Assembly (NCBI GenBank): GCA_004026145.2
Contig: CP034983.1
Location: 13,053,212 to 13,117,211, forward strand
Direction of reading: 5' to 3'
DNA length: 64,000 bases
Source: Takifugu bimaculatus
Lineage: Eukaryota; Chordata; Actinopteri; Tetraodontiformes; Tetraodontidae
Made by a program: the position numbers and the translations under genes. A model generated the notes under the pieces. That model was given only the letters and a program-made list of their open reading frames with translations. It was not told the DNA's origin and did no database searches. Shown in pieces: positions 1 through 13,924 of this stretch; the first letter of the stretch is position 1, and the number at the start of each line of letters is the position of its first letter.

Positions 1-115
1 GTTCAGGTCAAGGAAGGGTCAACTGACTTGCTTATGTGTATTCCTACAAAAGAGTATATAGTATTCCTAACTTCTAAACTAACTGTAACATAAAACAAAA
101 CATATAGTATAACAC

Positions 116-151
116 ATGCTAATAAGATAAAAGATGCTAACAAGATAAAAT
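116..151. repeat. Two-copy 18-bp tandem repeat with GATA cores
   Basis: An 18-bp unit beginning ATGCTAA occurs twice back to back (116-133 and 134-151) with two differences. Each copy contains AGATAA, a GATA-factor core. Too short to classify further. Confidence 0.6.
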
Positions 152-3100
152 AATTCTCTTCAGCCTCTTTGCTCGTGTATTCTTAGCTAGCAGCAGCAGT
201 CTGTAGTCTACGGGTCTGCAACAGCGTGTGAAATGGTGCCAATAAAAATTAATTAAAGTTTATCGGTGAGCCTTAAAGAAAGATTAAGTATGAATCCACC
301 TTTAGCCGTTCAGCCCCACAACGTGGGTGGCTGACCGAGGAGACCACCAAGACACCTTGAACTACCCTGAAGGAGAGCAGAGCTTCTGCTGATGAGATGG
401 GACGGAACATTCCAGTGCCGGGATCCTTCATCCATCAATTTTTATGGGAGAAGAGACGGCAAATATCCAGCAGACCAAAATCAAAGAGGTTTCTTTTTAC
501 TCCAGAAACGCAGCCTCCTCCCTAGAGTGAATCCTGCTCTGTGGACCCAACAGATTTGCACTAATTTCCAAAGATGAATGGAGTAAAAGTGTCGTGTCCA
601 GATGCTTAAAAGTGATGGAGACATTAATACGTCTCCGGCATGAAAAATATTTACGCAGCCGCCTGATTTACATCCTGTTTCTATTCAGCTGGCATCACTT
701 TAGAGATCTGTTTTCATGTTAACATTAAATCTTTTCTTTGAAAAATAGAAAAAGCCAAATGTTTGGACCACTTCACCGCAGCACCCAGGGGAAAGAGGGA
801 AACATCCAAGAGAGTCAACACTCTTTTTCAAGGCAATGGAGGTTGCCCTGTCGTTGCTGTGTGGGCTTTGAACTCATCCATTTATCAGAATTTATTCTTC
901 TGCTGTGGTTTTCTGTAGCTTCTTGCTACAATACATCCTTTCAATGAAATGAAAAACAATGACGCCCCACAATGCACAATATTGTTGAGCGTAGTTGATT
1001 AATCGGCCTTGACTGGGTGGATGAAAGCGCGTGGGCTTCGTGGGATGATACTGTCGTCACCTCGCTGAAAATGAACGTTAATTGACCGCGCAGCATCTTC
1101 TTTTATTTTTAAAGCTCAGCCTTGATGCAAATTGTTGCACTACACTTCTTTGCTAATTAGTTGCTTCTAATGTCTCCCTTGAGAGGCGTGATGGGTTGAA
1201 GCGTGCAGCCTTGAGCAGGGAGGTTTTTGAGCTCAGACGAAATCAGCATCGACTGGTGTGAAAATACAAACAGATGCGAATCCACTGAAAAACACTTCAG
1301 ATTTCACCCAGATTTCTGATATATAGATATATATATATGTGTGTGTGCGCCCTCTTCAGATTTACAAAGAATGCACCTATATCTTAATTAGCATTCATCT
1401 GTGAGCAGCAACACCTCCTCTGCAGAGCCGGACCGGTCACCCTTTTCCCCACGAGGCTACTGTGCTGCGCTCGCTCCAAGCCTCAAGTAGCAGTTTGAAG
1501 GGGCGAGCTGCTAATGAGCTAGAACTGTGACAGGTGGACGAAGCTTAACGAACCAAAATACTTAACCAGGAAAAGGATTTAATACATTTTAATCAGACTG
1601 GGCCGTGTTTACGGCGGCCCGCATTTCAAATCTTGGCGCAAATGAACGTTAGAGACCACTCGTTAAAGGCTACTAGACCTTTTCCCAGGCTGTTGATTAC
1701 TATTTTATTTACACTGGAAATCCTGAAATCCTGAGACGTGGCTGCTAGAGACGACCATGAGATGCATTTACTGATGCCAGCGACATCACAGCATCCCATC
1801 ATTTGTATCTTATTTGAATGTGGGTCGTCATCATCAGCCAGGAAGCATTTAAATAAAAACAGCAATTATGTTTCATTTACTATTTGTTGTTGTGTTTTTA
1901 TGTATACAAAAAAAAATCCTAATCATCTTCCTGGGATGAATATTATTACAAGAAAAGAGCCGCAAACAAACCAAAACATAATTGGACCATCTCATCTTTG
2001 TGAGGTGTTCCAGACTCCAAATGTTTGAATCTAGTTGGAATAATAATAAGTCTTTTATTTATTTATTTTTTAAATCACATTTTTTAAGACTGAGTGACGT
2101 GGTTTTGGTGAAATGTTGAAATTTTTTATTAGTTCTCGTTTTTAAAAGTCAAGTATAGCAAGCAAAAGCCAACCAGATTCCATATAAAATGTATGAAGCA
2201 TTCTAAATCCCGTCACACTCTCCATGCATTGAAACATGGAATGCATGATGCAGGAGCTCGTGCATCATATCCCTGCTTCTGTTGTTCCACGCAAAGGCCG
2301 CCCATGCACGATGGCTCTTGTACCAATTTTGTTTAGCATATCATGTATTTCTTACCCCGCCGCACTCACGAGAGGTCGGGAAAACCTCCAGAATCTGCAT
2401 TGTTGTTGCTGAAAAATGCAAATTTTACCCTTTCTAATGTGACAGGTACAGTCGCATCATTACTGCCAGTTTGTGTCTCGATCTTTGGCTGCTCACTGTT
2501 ACTAAACATACAGTCCGATGTTCCTGGTGACATGAGCTGATTGAAGATGACAGGCTGGGTAGAAACTGTTGACAACGCACGCGCGCACACGCACACACGC
2601 CGCACACATGCCCGTGCGCCTGCGTGACTCAGTGAGATCCTTGTCGCCCAGCAGGGAGGCTGCAGGGAGAGTTGATCTGTTGTTCTTCGCCTCCAAAAAT
2701 GCCTGCAGGTCAAAGTTCAAACAGCTCCGGAAGCACATGCGTGATCTGCGTTCTGTGGGGAAACACTCCGTTGTCTACCTGACAGCTTGGAATGTATGCT
2801 ACTGGGAAAAGAACATTTAAGTAGAACTTTAAACGGCAACGAGTGTGTTCACTGCAGCTGCTTGATGGGTCTCCCCAAGCTTTAATAGTGAGACTGGTAG
2901 TGAGAACAGGCATATTTGCTCATTCATGTGGAACTGAAGGCTTTAAAATGACTATTCTGGTCTTGCAATTAATCCCCTGATTTATTAAAACATGAACTAT
3001 AAAGGATGGCACTGATTTGCATGTATAGTAAAATGGAAATGCCACCTCCTCTCACGCTGCTCTCTGCTCTTTCATGCCAACCAGGAAGTGAACGCACACG

Positions 3101-3529
3101 GGGACGCGTGTCCGTTCACCTCGGCAGACAATGTGCTAAATGACAGAGGACCATTTAGCCTCCTGTTGCCATCACTGCAGGAGCCTTCACCAGCAGGGCC
3201 TTAATTCCAATCAAGCTTCTCATGCTGACACACAGCTCAGCCTCGGGGCCACCGGACCCCCGCGGTGCTTGTGTGCACTAAAGTTGAAAAATATTGTTAG
3301 CAAAACCGTCCGTGCGTTTTTGCCGCCGTACTTTCGTGATTATAGGAATATCTTGAGCAGACACGAGCCGGCAGCAGCTTCCCCGCGAGACCCGAGCCAT
3401 GTTCTGCATTCCGTCTCACTAAAAATATCCACCCGACGGTTGTTCAACACCCAGAGAGGTGGTGATTATTGTTGGTGATTATTGTTGGATTTTATTCTTA
3501 TTTTCTTCTTGAGAACTTTCCCATTTGGT

Positions 3530-3547
3530 GGTGGTGGTGGTGGTGGT

Positions 3548-3578
<31 letters not shown>
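3530..3578. repeat. (GGT)n followed by a 31-base G run
   Basis: A short GGT repeat passes directly into an uninterrupted run of 31 G residues (3548-3578). Such a run can form G-quadruplexes, and its true length is hard to assemble, so the copy number should not be trusted. Confidence 0.9.
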
Positions 3579-3580
<2 letters not shown>

Positions 3581-3954
3581 CTGTTATTTGTTCCAAATAA
3601 CTGAAATAGCATTGACACATGATAGCAGCACTCATATCTGTTGCTTCATATTTACATAAAACAGGAAGTGAAGCCACATTTTCTGCAGTGGCTCACAGCT
3701 AAAGTCAGACTTTAGATATAATAAGGTGGTGATAAGAGGTGATGTACATTAGATACCATAATAGCATGATGCCATTTTCAGCCTGGAGCTCCTATCCATA
3801 ATGCTAATGACAACGGTAGTGCTAGTATAAGAAATGATTCATGTAAATGTCACAAGCTGCTGTGATGTCCTGGGAAAGGGGGGAAAGTGCCAGTGATTTC
3901 TTTACATTTGCATATAATGCAAAGAGGAAGTGCTTATTTCTTTTCTGTATCCAT

Positions 3955-3968
3955 CCACCAGAGGGCGA
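3955..3968 (+). promoter_or_regulatory. CTCF-core-like motif
   Basis: CCACCAGAGGGCGA matches the CTCF core CCASYAGRKGGCRS at 13 of 14 positions. This is sequence similarity only; occupancy is unknown. Confidence 0.35.
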
Positions 3969-5858
3969 TAGCGACGCTCTTTCGTCCTACTTTTGGGAAG
4001 CCTAATATGTCCACCTTCATATAGTGCATGAGTAAGACTGTCAACAGTTCAAGTTCTCATCACATCTAATTCTCAACTACTTGACAGTGTTTTCTGAGGA
4101 AACTTAGACTTATGCTAATTTTCATTTAACTAAATACCGTCGTGATTTGAGAAATTCAATGCAGACAAGTCCTCAGACGTCACCACGCCGCTCATCCTCC
4201 ATATTTTAATGTTCACAGGCGATTCGATCGCAGGAAGGATTGTAATTGACTGTCGTATCATTTGTGGCGTCTCACCCAATGAGTCAGATGGTGTGTGATG
4301 GCGTCTCCTCAAACTTTAATGAAGGTAATAAATGGACACGAGCAAATTAGCCTGACCCGCTCGCTGTCATGGCTCTCGCCGCCCCGCTTGCCCCTGTCCC
4401 CATCAGGGATTTTTACCGTAGCTTTTGTCAGAGTCCTGTGACCACCTGATCTATAAAGTAGGTGATATCGAGTCACTGCTGGGTGGGTCGTTATTGAATG
4501 TGTGAACAGACATGTTGCTCATAAAAACGTCAACTCGTCACAGAGATTAACGCGCACGCTGATCCGCGGCTCCGTCTCGCCGCGTCGACAATCAGCCCCT
4601 CAAGTTTGCCGAGCCTCTTCACCTCTGACAGCTCCGCGTTCACATTAATTCAATTATCTCCTTAAATTCAGTCTTCTTTTAACATCGTTTTAGCTAATTA
4701 CCCCAGAGAACGAATTCGATGTCACATTCAGCCACTTAACCGCTGCTCCATCTGCAAATTGCTTGACCTTTGTGGATTCAGATGAGCAGGGAGGTCATGT
4801 TACCCAGCACCAGCTAATGAGTGGCGGCCGAGCGTTTGTGTTTCCCGTCATGCCGAATGTCACGTGTCAGGTGCTTTATGGCCGTGAGACCTGCAGAAGT
4901 TGTCAACAGAACCAGACGTGTCAGGACAAATTTACCAAAGCTCCGCCCACTGCCACAGTTGCATCTGCCGGTTAGGCTACAGATGTTTTTGGTAAAGTCT
5001 TACACTGTCTTCCTTTTTAAACAGTGGAACAAAATCGATTTTTCTAAATATTTCTTTTCTTGTGCTTCTTTATTGTAAAACTGTGAAATTCCGGTCCTGT
5101 AGTGACACTAACAATCCTGGTTTGTCCCTTCCGGGCTACCATAAAAAACCATCTGGTACTCGTGGATACAGAGCCGCTTTGACATATAGTGCATATAACT
5201 AATTAACTAAGTAAAACAGTATGTTAAGGTGTAACTAAGTATGCTATCAGTATGCTAAGGTGTTAGCGCTGCATATATTACAGTAAGCAAGACCTTTAAA
5301 GAAGTAGTAACTCCAAAGTTCCAGCGTCCTGGATCATAAAGTTGAACTTTTGAAAACTATTTTTTAAGTTTATATCAGTCAGAAGAACATAAAAAATGCC
5401 TTATATACATAAATACAAAATTATACAAACATACGCCACTGAAATAGGCTGAAGCTTCTTATTTTGCCTGTCCTTTGTTTTGCTACATTTCAGAAAGAAG
5501 ATAAATGATGTAAATCTATTAAGTGCATAAGATAATTTCATGAATTCATTTCACGTGGACCAGCTGTGGCCAATTGCCCATCAGCTCCCTTTAAAAGGCA
5601 TCCCTCCACTGCCAGATAGTTCTGTATGTCTGTGCCATAACCAGAGATATTGGGTGTGTTTTTATTGTGTATTTTTTCCTCTGGCAGTCCGTGCGCTCCT
5701 CTCCTGTGTTTTCTCCTTTTTTCATGACCAGTTTGCAGCTGCTTTGGGTTCTTTCAGTCCCCCTGGAGTTTCTGGTGCTTTTTCTTTACCTTTTTGTCTT
5801 TGGACTTGACTTGCTGTTGCGTTTTCTGAACAAATTCAAGCTTTCTAAATTTAACACG

Positions 5859-5875
5859 TTTTTTTTTTTTGTGGT

Positions 5876-5918
<43 letters not shown>

Positions 5919-5930
5919 GGGGGGGGGGGG
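5859..5930. repeat. Compound simple repeat: poly-T, (GT)n, poly-G
   Basis: A T run is followed by a GT microsatellite and then a run of G residues, with no unique sequence between them. Confidence 0.9.
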
Positions 5931-8900
5931 ATCCGGACCTCCGATTGGACATCACTTATCAAAAACTGCTCCTACACTTGTGGAGGACTAATGGTATATT
6001 GTGGTTTCAACCTGGTAAATGCGAGGAGCATTAGATGGAAATGTGCTTGGTGCTATTTCTCAGCAATAAATAATTTAAAATGAAACAACACCTAAATACT
6101 ACAGTTGGACCATCATCTCAATTTTTTGGGAACCCTTTGCTTCTGGTCCTGAAAGTTTCAGAAGAAACTGTCTCTTACACATCAAAACAAAAATTTTGAT
6201 TTTTTTTTGTTGTTCTTGAGAGAACCTACTTTATGCAACTGTTCTATCTATAAAAAAAGTGAAAAGCAGTGAGATGAACGCAAGTACTAAAAACTTAAAT
6301 CCAACTTTTGGAGCTTTGTCAACATTCACCGATTTAGATGTCATGACTGACTAATAAATTGAGACAGTGATTAAAGATGATCTGCACAACAAAGAGACTC
6401 GGCATTTAATATTTTTCATATCAATGGAAAGGCTCACGTAAGCTCATCAGAATACAGTGAGGTGATTCAAATGGGCTCTGAGGGGGTTTAGAGCCGCAGC
6501 GCTGCCTTATTAAAATGTCAGTGTGCATGAATTTTCCATTGTGCTTGCCTTATGAGCACATTACGGCCATTAAACGAGATCGTGGGATCGTTCACCTTCA
6601 TTGTTTATTGCCAGGAGACCGGGGCCTTTCATAGACACAAACTTTTTTTAACTTTCAGAAGCAGAACCTGGCAGAACATGCGAGGAGCAACCATGAATCC
6701 TTTCATGGCCTCGTTAAATATTTCGCTATTTCCCCGAGTCTTCTCGTGTATCCACGAGGATTCTTGGCAGCCAAACAAACAGGGTTTTTTAAAATTCCTC
6801 CAAAATATACTCAAGAGCCGAACGAGACTCCGGCATGGATTAGAGCCGATGTGAGCGGGAGCCGTTCGCTTTGTGGGCGTTGGTCTCCACGGCTGCAGGG
6901 GCTCCACGCTCGCGATGCTCATCACAGTGGTGAGCCAGACAGGAGCCATTATTCACCATAAAGCAACGCAGCGCCGGCTGAGAGTAAATTGCAGAGAGAG
7001 CCGTGCCCAATTACTTCTCCTAATGGTGAGACAAATCTCATTTGACACTATAACACCCCCATATCGAATAGACTGATAATTAGCAAGTCCTCATTGATAC
7101 ACAACAGAATGGAGGGAAAAGAGGAACATGTGTTGTTGGGGCATCCGCTCAATTAAACATGAAGAAAAGGTGTTTATTGCACTTTTTAGTGGTATATCTT
7201 AAATAACAAGCCAGCTCTTTCTCCTCCAGGTGTAGGCTTTGGTTGACCTGATACCCTTGAGGCGTATGAGCTGATGAAATCCAGCAGGGGTGAGAGCGCC
7301 GTGCCCTCCCTGTCATTACTGGAGCATCTCTGAGCGCGAATCAAGACGTCTTCCCAGGAACACACCGGCCACAACAAGTGCTATCAAAGGCACGTTCGCT
7401 CCCCCTGATCCCAGTCAATCGCCTCAGCGTCACGATCACGAACGCGGAGTTGATACGTGTCATCAGTTCAGATTCGGGAGGTGGGATTTAAGTTTGGTTT
7501 CCTCTTCAGCGCTAATGTCACCATCCAATTTAGACGCTACTATGAAATGTGAGCATTTCAAATAAGTAATATTCAGAACTCTTAAAATGCCCCATAAGGC
7601 TCATGTAGCATCATCAACACATTCAGATGAAAAACGTGCGACGTAAGCTGCCATTCCACGTCGGATCAGAACGAGGCCGCTCGAGGAAAACCGCCGGGGC
7701 AGCGTGGAGGCATTTAATATCTGTTCCAGCCTCTGTTTACCTGTATTATAGAGGACACGAGCACACGTCCTCCTCCAATGTGTGATCATCAATAAACAGC
7801 CCTGCGTGAGACTCTCATCGTGTTGTCATCGGAGCGCTCGGAGATGTCAAGAAACAAACAAATGGCACAATTAAATCGCAAATAGAGTAGCAGGACGCAG
7901 AGTACACAGGAAGTAACCAGAGAGCGCTGACCTTCCTCACGCTCTCACACGCGGAAGAAAAGCTGGGTTTTATTGAATTTCACCAGCCGCCGGCGGGTCT
8001 GGGACAATCAGTCTTTTTTAATAAGCTCGGAGCTTCGAGGTGCGTCTCGCCATCAGGCAATAATGGTGTGTGATTTGGACATAAAGTGTTGTGCGCTTCT
8101 CCGCTGTGATAGCTTACCTGCTTACAGAGGAACAAACAAAGAGCGACACGCATTCTTCGGGCCTTTGTGTTTCAAGGACGCCATCAGTTTTACGAGCAGA
8201 ACACGACACATTGCATCGGTATATTGTCACTTCTTCTTTTCAGGCGATATGGAGCAATTTGTAGCTTTTCTCATCAGAATTCCATGACGTCTATGCAAAT
8301 GCGTCGCAACTGAAAATGCAAAACACGCGGAAAAACATTTGGGGTTTTTTCATTAAAATGGTAATGACTAATAATTCCAAAATAATCTTAAAAAAGTTTG
8401 GGATTGAGACCTGCAGGACGCGTTTGACATCTTTGTATGTAGCCGTACATGTACTTCTTTACCGAGACGGTGATGTTTTACAGCCATCCCTTTTCTTTGT
8501 TAACACGGAGGCCCGGCGGCGTTGCCTTTTTAACTGACAAGAAACTTTATTTCAGGAGCAGTCAATGTCTGCTGAGATGAACTGCGGGCAGCTAAAGATA
8601 GAGGCTCTATTTTAGTCACTCTCGATATTAAAGATACATATGAAAGAGACGCGGGAGGAGGTGAATGATGGCTAACCCATTCAGAACTCCAATACGAAGC
8701 TGCTTTTGTTTCATGTCTGGGGGAAGCGTCTTCATCTGTGTCATTCAGGGATTCTAAAATGATAAAGGTTAGTTAGCCCATGATTAGCGCTCAATCTGCT
8801 AATTAGCCCACCATGTGAGTAACTAACCTGCTGCACTTCATGGCCATTAACCCGCCGACACTTTGCATAAACCAGTTGCCGTCATTCCGTGTTGTTAAAA

Positions 8901-8972
8901 ACAAGTAGATTTGCATAAAAAAGGCTCTGAAGTCAGCATTGCTGTGGAAATTATGAAGTCAGGGACCCATAG

Positions 8973-9011
8973 CTTCACACGGTATTTACCTCCTGTAAAT
9001 ACCGTGTGAAG
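8973..9011. repeat. Perfect 17-bp inverted repeat, 5-nt loop
   Basis: The left arm (8973-8989, CTTCACACGGTATTTAC) is exactly the reverse complement of the right arm (8995-9011), with CTCCT between. The stem is shorter than a normal pre-miRNA stem. It lies in gene-poor DNA with no flanking ORF. Confidence 0.9.
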
Positions 9012-9377
9012 GAGGGAAATTGATATTTACACAGATTTATTGATCTTTATTCTTACAGCTTTTATATTAAAGAAAAGTGTTATTCAACTAAAATGTTCAC
9101 ATGAAAAAAATGTTTGCTAAATATATAAGTGAGTCCAAAAGTCAAATAATCACTACTTGTAAGTAACATCAAAACAGAATATTAGACCTACGGTGGCTTT
9201 TCTTGAAGGACTATTGCAAAATATGGTGTTAGGCACATCCCTGTTACTATGGATACCACTTCTTTGAAAAACAAGGTCATCACAGCCAATATTAATTTAA
9301 AAACTTGCTTTACTATGTGCTACATTTGTTTGGCAATCATTAGGCTAATCAGCTTGACTTTTTGGATACAATCTGGA

Positions 9378-9438
9378 ACACACACGCTCACACACACACA
9401 CACACACGCTCACACACACACACTCACACTCACACACA
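9378..9438. repeat. Interrupted (CA)n microsatellite
   Basis: CA dinucleotides interrupted by several GCTCA/CTCA units. Typical teleost microsatellite. Confidence 0.9.
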
Positions 9439-10699
9439 GAGCACTAATTCAGACCAAATTAATGCTTTGTCCACTTTGCCGTGGTTAGAAAAACATCCAG
9501 ATCAAGTTGTCTAATCATGCGCACCGGGAAATTCATTCCATCCACCATGCAGATCCTAGTGGGGAAGATATTAGTCATCTAATTTAGAACTACATTTCAT
9601 CTCGAGTCATATCTAATTAGCTTTCCTATTCATCATCAATTTATTTGTGTGTCATTACCAAGATGTCCACTTAAGAGGTCGAGAAGAATCCGCGAGACCT
9701 TATTAGGCGGCTGCTCGCTTTGGCAGGTGGAGAAACTGATGCAGCGATTCTGGATGAAGATGAATAACTGGAACCTTTCATCAAATGTCAGCCCGATATC
9801 ACTGGTGATGAGTGAGCAGAAAGAAGCAGACAAGCGCAGGATGCGGGGTTTGAGCTTCACGAAAAATCACAAGAGCCAAAGATAGTGCTTAAAAATCTAA
9901 AATGAGACCCCAAAACCGGTAAATCAGACCACCAAATGCCTTCTTCACAATCCAGGAGAATGTGAGTGGCGGGGTGAACGGAAGCCGTCAATCTTTGCTG
10001 CATGTTTATTTCAGGTCCATCGCTCCCCTCCCAACATGCCACTAAAGTTTCAAAAATCCAACCTGGTGATCCACCAGGTGTCACATTGGCACATGTCATG
10101 CCACAAAAAGAGACAACAGACAGTTCACACCGGAGGTGGGAGGTAACGGCTTCTTAAGTCGATGGCAAATGTGTAAATACTTAATTGCCACATCATCTTT
10201 ATTAGAGAAATATCAATCCAAATATAACAGATATAATGCCATGTCACTTCGGTTTCAGAGGAATAAAGATAAAACTGGCCACAGGGAGAAGGGGTCGCTC
10301 TATTCTGGTATTATGTCCTTTATCTTTCCTCCCTGTGTACCTCCTGCAACAACAGAGGACAGGTACCTCCTCAGCAGCACAAGTGAGATGGATTAACTCC
10401 ACCTCTATCTTTAGCAGCCCAACTGATTTATCGCCGCCATCTCATTGGTGCCGGATGAAGGATGAATGTCTAAATATAAACGCTACCACAACAATATTTC
10501 GCAGACCCATTTTATTTTCATTTGTCTCCCCAGACGTCCGAACACAGCAGACGCAGGTGTGACACGCGGAGCAGACAGGTGTGCGACTCCATTGTGTACT
10601 TATCTGCCTAATCGTGAAGAGCGGCGGTGACCTCCCGTTGTTGTGGCCCTATGTAGGCGATGATTTCACGAGGCGGCGCTAATGAACGTATCGATGGGG

Positions 10700-10707
10700 T
10701 GACGTCA
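10700..10707. promoter_or_regulatory. Full CRE palindrome TGACGTCA
   Basis: A perfect cAMP-response element sits about 5.3 kb downstream of the adcyap1 stop codon. CREB/ATF binding is known for the motif; use here is unproven. Confidence 0.35.
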
Positions 10708-10736
10708 GCAGAGGCATATTAATGGCAACCGTTCCG

Positions 10737-10740
<4 letters not shown>

Positions 10741-10815
<75 letters not shown>
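10741..10815. repeat. Compound (GT)17(GA)20 microsatellite
   Basis: About seventeen GT units change directly to about twenty GA units. Confidence 0.95.
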
Positions 10816-10816
<1 letters not shown>

Positions 10817-11344
10817 AGGGCTTTTCACCCCGAGAGGTACCGTCACGCTAATGATGTGAGGGAAATGACATCAGGGGTCAGATGACAACTCAATAATGAG
10901 TCCTGCGTTCAGTCTGAATTCAGGTACTTGCTCCTCTACCTGTGGCCTTTGAACCCAAGGTGCTCGTACTGTCTGAGCCTGGAGACCGCTAATTGGGCTC
11001 TGATGTACCGAATGGAAGCCACAGAGACGCTGAAGGTGAAGGAGAATGGCCCAAATTGGTTGGGTGTGGGTTAAACAATATGGGAAGTAATTAAATAAGG
11101 CACAAATACGACTTAAATGATCCTGTGTGCTGAAGAAAGGAAAGGTCACTGACCAGTGCCACTTCACACTTGACATCACCAGGACGCCATCCATCACAGA
11201 GACGGTGAAGCGTCTGGGAAAGGTTCCAACCGCAGCCTGACAGACACGGCAACCATCTGCTCTATCAACCAAGCTGTGGAGGACCGGTGAAGACAGTGGA
11301 CAAACCGGACCTCCTGGGTCAGTTTAAGCTTTACCAGCACAGCA

Positions 11345-11445
11345 TCAAGTTCTAAAGGTTTATATTTTACCCTTGGCCTTTTACCCTCCCATATATATCC
11401 AGGCCTGAATTTATCCCATTCTGCAAATTGCCGTTTTGTCACCTC
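11345..11445 (-). mobile_element. LINE (L1-like) ORF2 scrap
   Basis: The minus-strand frame reads FAEWDKFRPGYIWEGKRPR then VKYKPLEL. This resembles the conserved segment found toward the C-terminal end of L1-type reverse transcriptase ORFs, where a W-D-K motif precedes FIW-G-K-(K/R)-P-R-(I/V)-K-YKTL. Only about 33 codons are recognisable and the similarity fades on both sides, so this is a dead fragment. Confidence 0.5.
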
Positions 11446-13918
11446 TACAGACAGTGAAAAAGATTAAACAGGTGGGGCAAAATACTTATTTTAACAGATT
11501 CAGTTCTTGAACTTAAATTCAGAAATGGAATGAGACACCATATTTTTATATCTTCTTGCTGCCTGCTCCAGGAGAGCTGCCCGTCTTTAACCTTGTAATA
11601 GCCTGATTAATTTCTAGCAGCATCGCTTCTGCTTTAATGAAATCCTTTTGTCTGTCTGCAAATGTCGGCAGATGAAGTGAGGTTTTTTTGTTTTTTTAAA
11701 TTATCGATCTCAGAGTCCTTTGCTTTTTGCTGTTGAGAATAGAGGTTTTGGAAGAATGACACCAAACACTGATGGATTGTTTCCTGTTCATAATCAATCT
11801 AATTTCCGCCTGATATGATGCCATGTCCTGCATGAAGGCATTTACCTTTAAACTTGTTCAATCTGCTCCTTGGTCTCGTAGAGTCGAGCTTTTATTGAGT
11901 TTAATATAACGGTTCCTCTACAGTTTAGCATGTTTGTGCTTTGATGTTCCTCAAAGAATTGTATCAGAGATGCTGGCATGTTGGCGCTAAACAATATTTA
12001 CATCCACTAATATTCAGTGTTTCCTCAGCGTGTAAACAACGGTTCTGCTCGAGCTGAACTTTTGCACCGTGCCTTGATCCGTCCGGGGGGGCCCCGATGA
12101 AAAGGGCTTCATGTAGATTCCCGCTCTGGAAAGCTGTCACTCTCACGGCCCCCAGAGGAGCGGGGAGGGAGATCCGAAGCTCCGACTGATGGGTGGGCTG
12201 GGAACGCGCTAGTGAGACTGTCTGAGTGTCGCCAATGGCAAAATCGATTCTAGAGACAGTTTCTGGTGAACGATGCATTTTTACTTGGGTCTATTTGCTG
12301 TTTGATGAAATTGTTTGTGCCGTGTTACGCAAACACAGCTTGGGGAATGGAAAATGTAAATCAGCACACGTTGTCCTTTCGTGTCGGTGCAGTTTTGTGG
12401 ATTTCTTTTATCCTTTGTTCTCCATCCATCAGGCCCTTCCCTGCAAATTGCCGCTGCAGCCTGTAGAAGCCGACATATCTGCGACTAAAGCCATCGGATT
12501 GAAATATATCCCGAGTGATCTTTAGGTGCCCAGGAAGGCCGCTGATGCCCCATCCAATGGCAACGCGTCCTCCAGGGAGTGGTCTCCCAGCAACACTGGC
12601 TGATTGGGTTAGCAGGGTTAAAAAGGGGTCTGGCACAGGACGGAGGAATCGGATAACTCCCATTGATCATCTTCCCTCTGAGAGAGCCTGGGCCGCAAAA
12701 ATCAAAGCTCTGCCATCATGTCTGAGACACAGGAGTGGGCCGCGGAGAAACACGGCGGGCTTTGTGCCGTTTAACGTCCCACGCCGCGTGTCACGGCGTA
12801 ATGCCGAGAGCTCTCGCAGTCGTGAGCGATGTGATTGTAATTGAAGAACTGTCTGGTGGGATGAGAACAGCGGTGATCTATTAGCAGAGTCGGGGATCTA
12901 TTTAAGGCCATTAGCTGTAATTTGGATCTACACTGATGTATAAAAATAGTCCCACATGAGGAGAGATGGTACTGTGGTGTTTGCCGTAACATGTGAAAAA
13001 ATGTCATTTTGCAAACGCTTTTCTTGACTTTCGGCTCATTTTTGATGTCATAGACAGTTGTAGGTAGCATTAGCATTATGTGCTGCTAGTGTTTTGTTTA
13101 TCTTTCCACCTCAGTAAAATAGTCTTGATAGAGGTTTAAAATAATACTTTTTCTATATTCTAGCACAGCTAGCATCAGTGTAAAGCTAGCATTTAACACA
13201 CAATAGCAATTAGTTTAGCTTAATCATGCAAATAAAGGAAATAGGGAAGAAGTAAGCTAAGTAGCGTGTTTTTCATGTGCGTGTTCATTTGTGTTTCATT
13301 GGGTCTATTTTTAAACCATCAGGGGTCTTTTTCAAGGTGGATGACTGATGAGGTGCAAAAATCAACCCACGCTGAACAACTTGTCATAACCGTTTCAATA
13401 TAAACTGGCTTTCCACCGATTTTAACCGCATTGTTTTATGTTCAGGTCGCCATCATTGGGCAGATACGTGATATCATTGCCGCTCGTGTTTAGTTAAAAC
13501 CGGTCCATGCCGGTTCCTTTGTTGTCTTTGGCAAGTGTGAGGGTGCTGAGCTCATCCGAATGTTCCTCCAGTGCTGCAGGCCTTTGATGGCTACTGCCGA
13601 AGTCCCGGAGAGGTGTAAAGTGCAGCGAGGCAGTGTGCGCTGATCTCTCCCACGTCTCTTTACTAACGCCACCCTGAGAGGAGGCAGACACGCGGCCAAC
13701 TGGTGTCACTGTTCCTCAGCCAGATCCTCCACGGAAATGTAGCAGAGACTCGCTGCTCTTCCTGGTTTCAAAAAACCTTCACAGGCACCTCAGTTTTTAT
13801 CCTTTCAGAATCGATCTGGTTCCTTCTCTTGATCCTCTCGTCATCTTAGGGCAGGATCTGCGTCACCATGGTGATATTGGCTTCAAAGATTAGACGAAAT
13901 GTGTGTTGTTTACAAAAA

Positions 13919-13924
13919 TTTATT
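13919..13924 (-). terminator. adcyap1: Candidate distal adcyap1 poly(A) signal
   Basis: AATAAA on the minus strand, with another at 13960-13965. Both lie about 2.1 kb after the adcyap1 stop. A nearer AATAAA at 15620-15625 would give a 3' UTR of only about 0.4 kb. Which is used cannot be decided from sequence. Confidence 0.3.

Larger units (their letters stand above)
1..13918. other. Gene-poor 3' flank of adcyap1
   Basis: No open frame in this stretch reads like a conserved protein, and I see no exon chain with matched splice sites. The DNA is AT-rich with many TAATTA/AATTAG-type words, several simple repeats, one short LINE-like scrap near 11.35-11.44 kb, a perfect 17-bp hairpin at 8973-9011 and a full CRE palindrome at 10700-10707. 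By position it is the region beyond the 3' end of adcyap1. Large non-coding flanks rich in homeodomain-type motifs are common next to neuropeptide genes and may hold enhancers, but that is inference. Confidence 0.5.
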
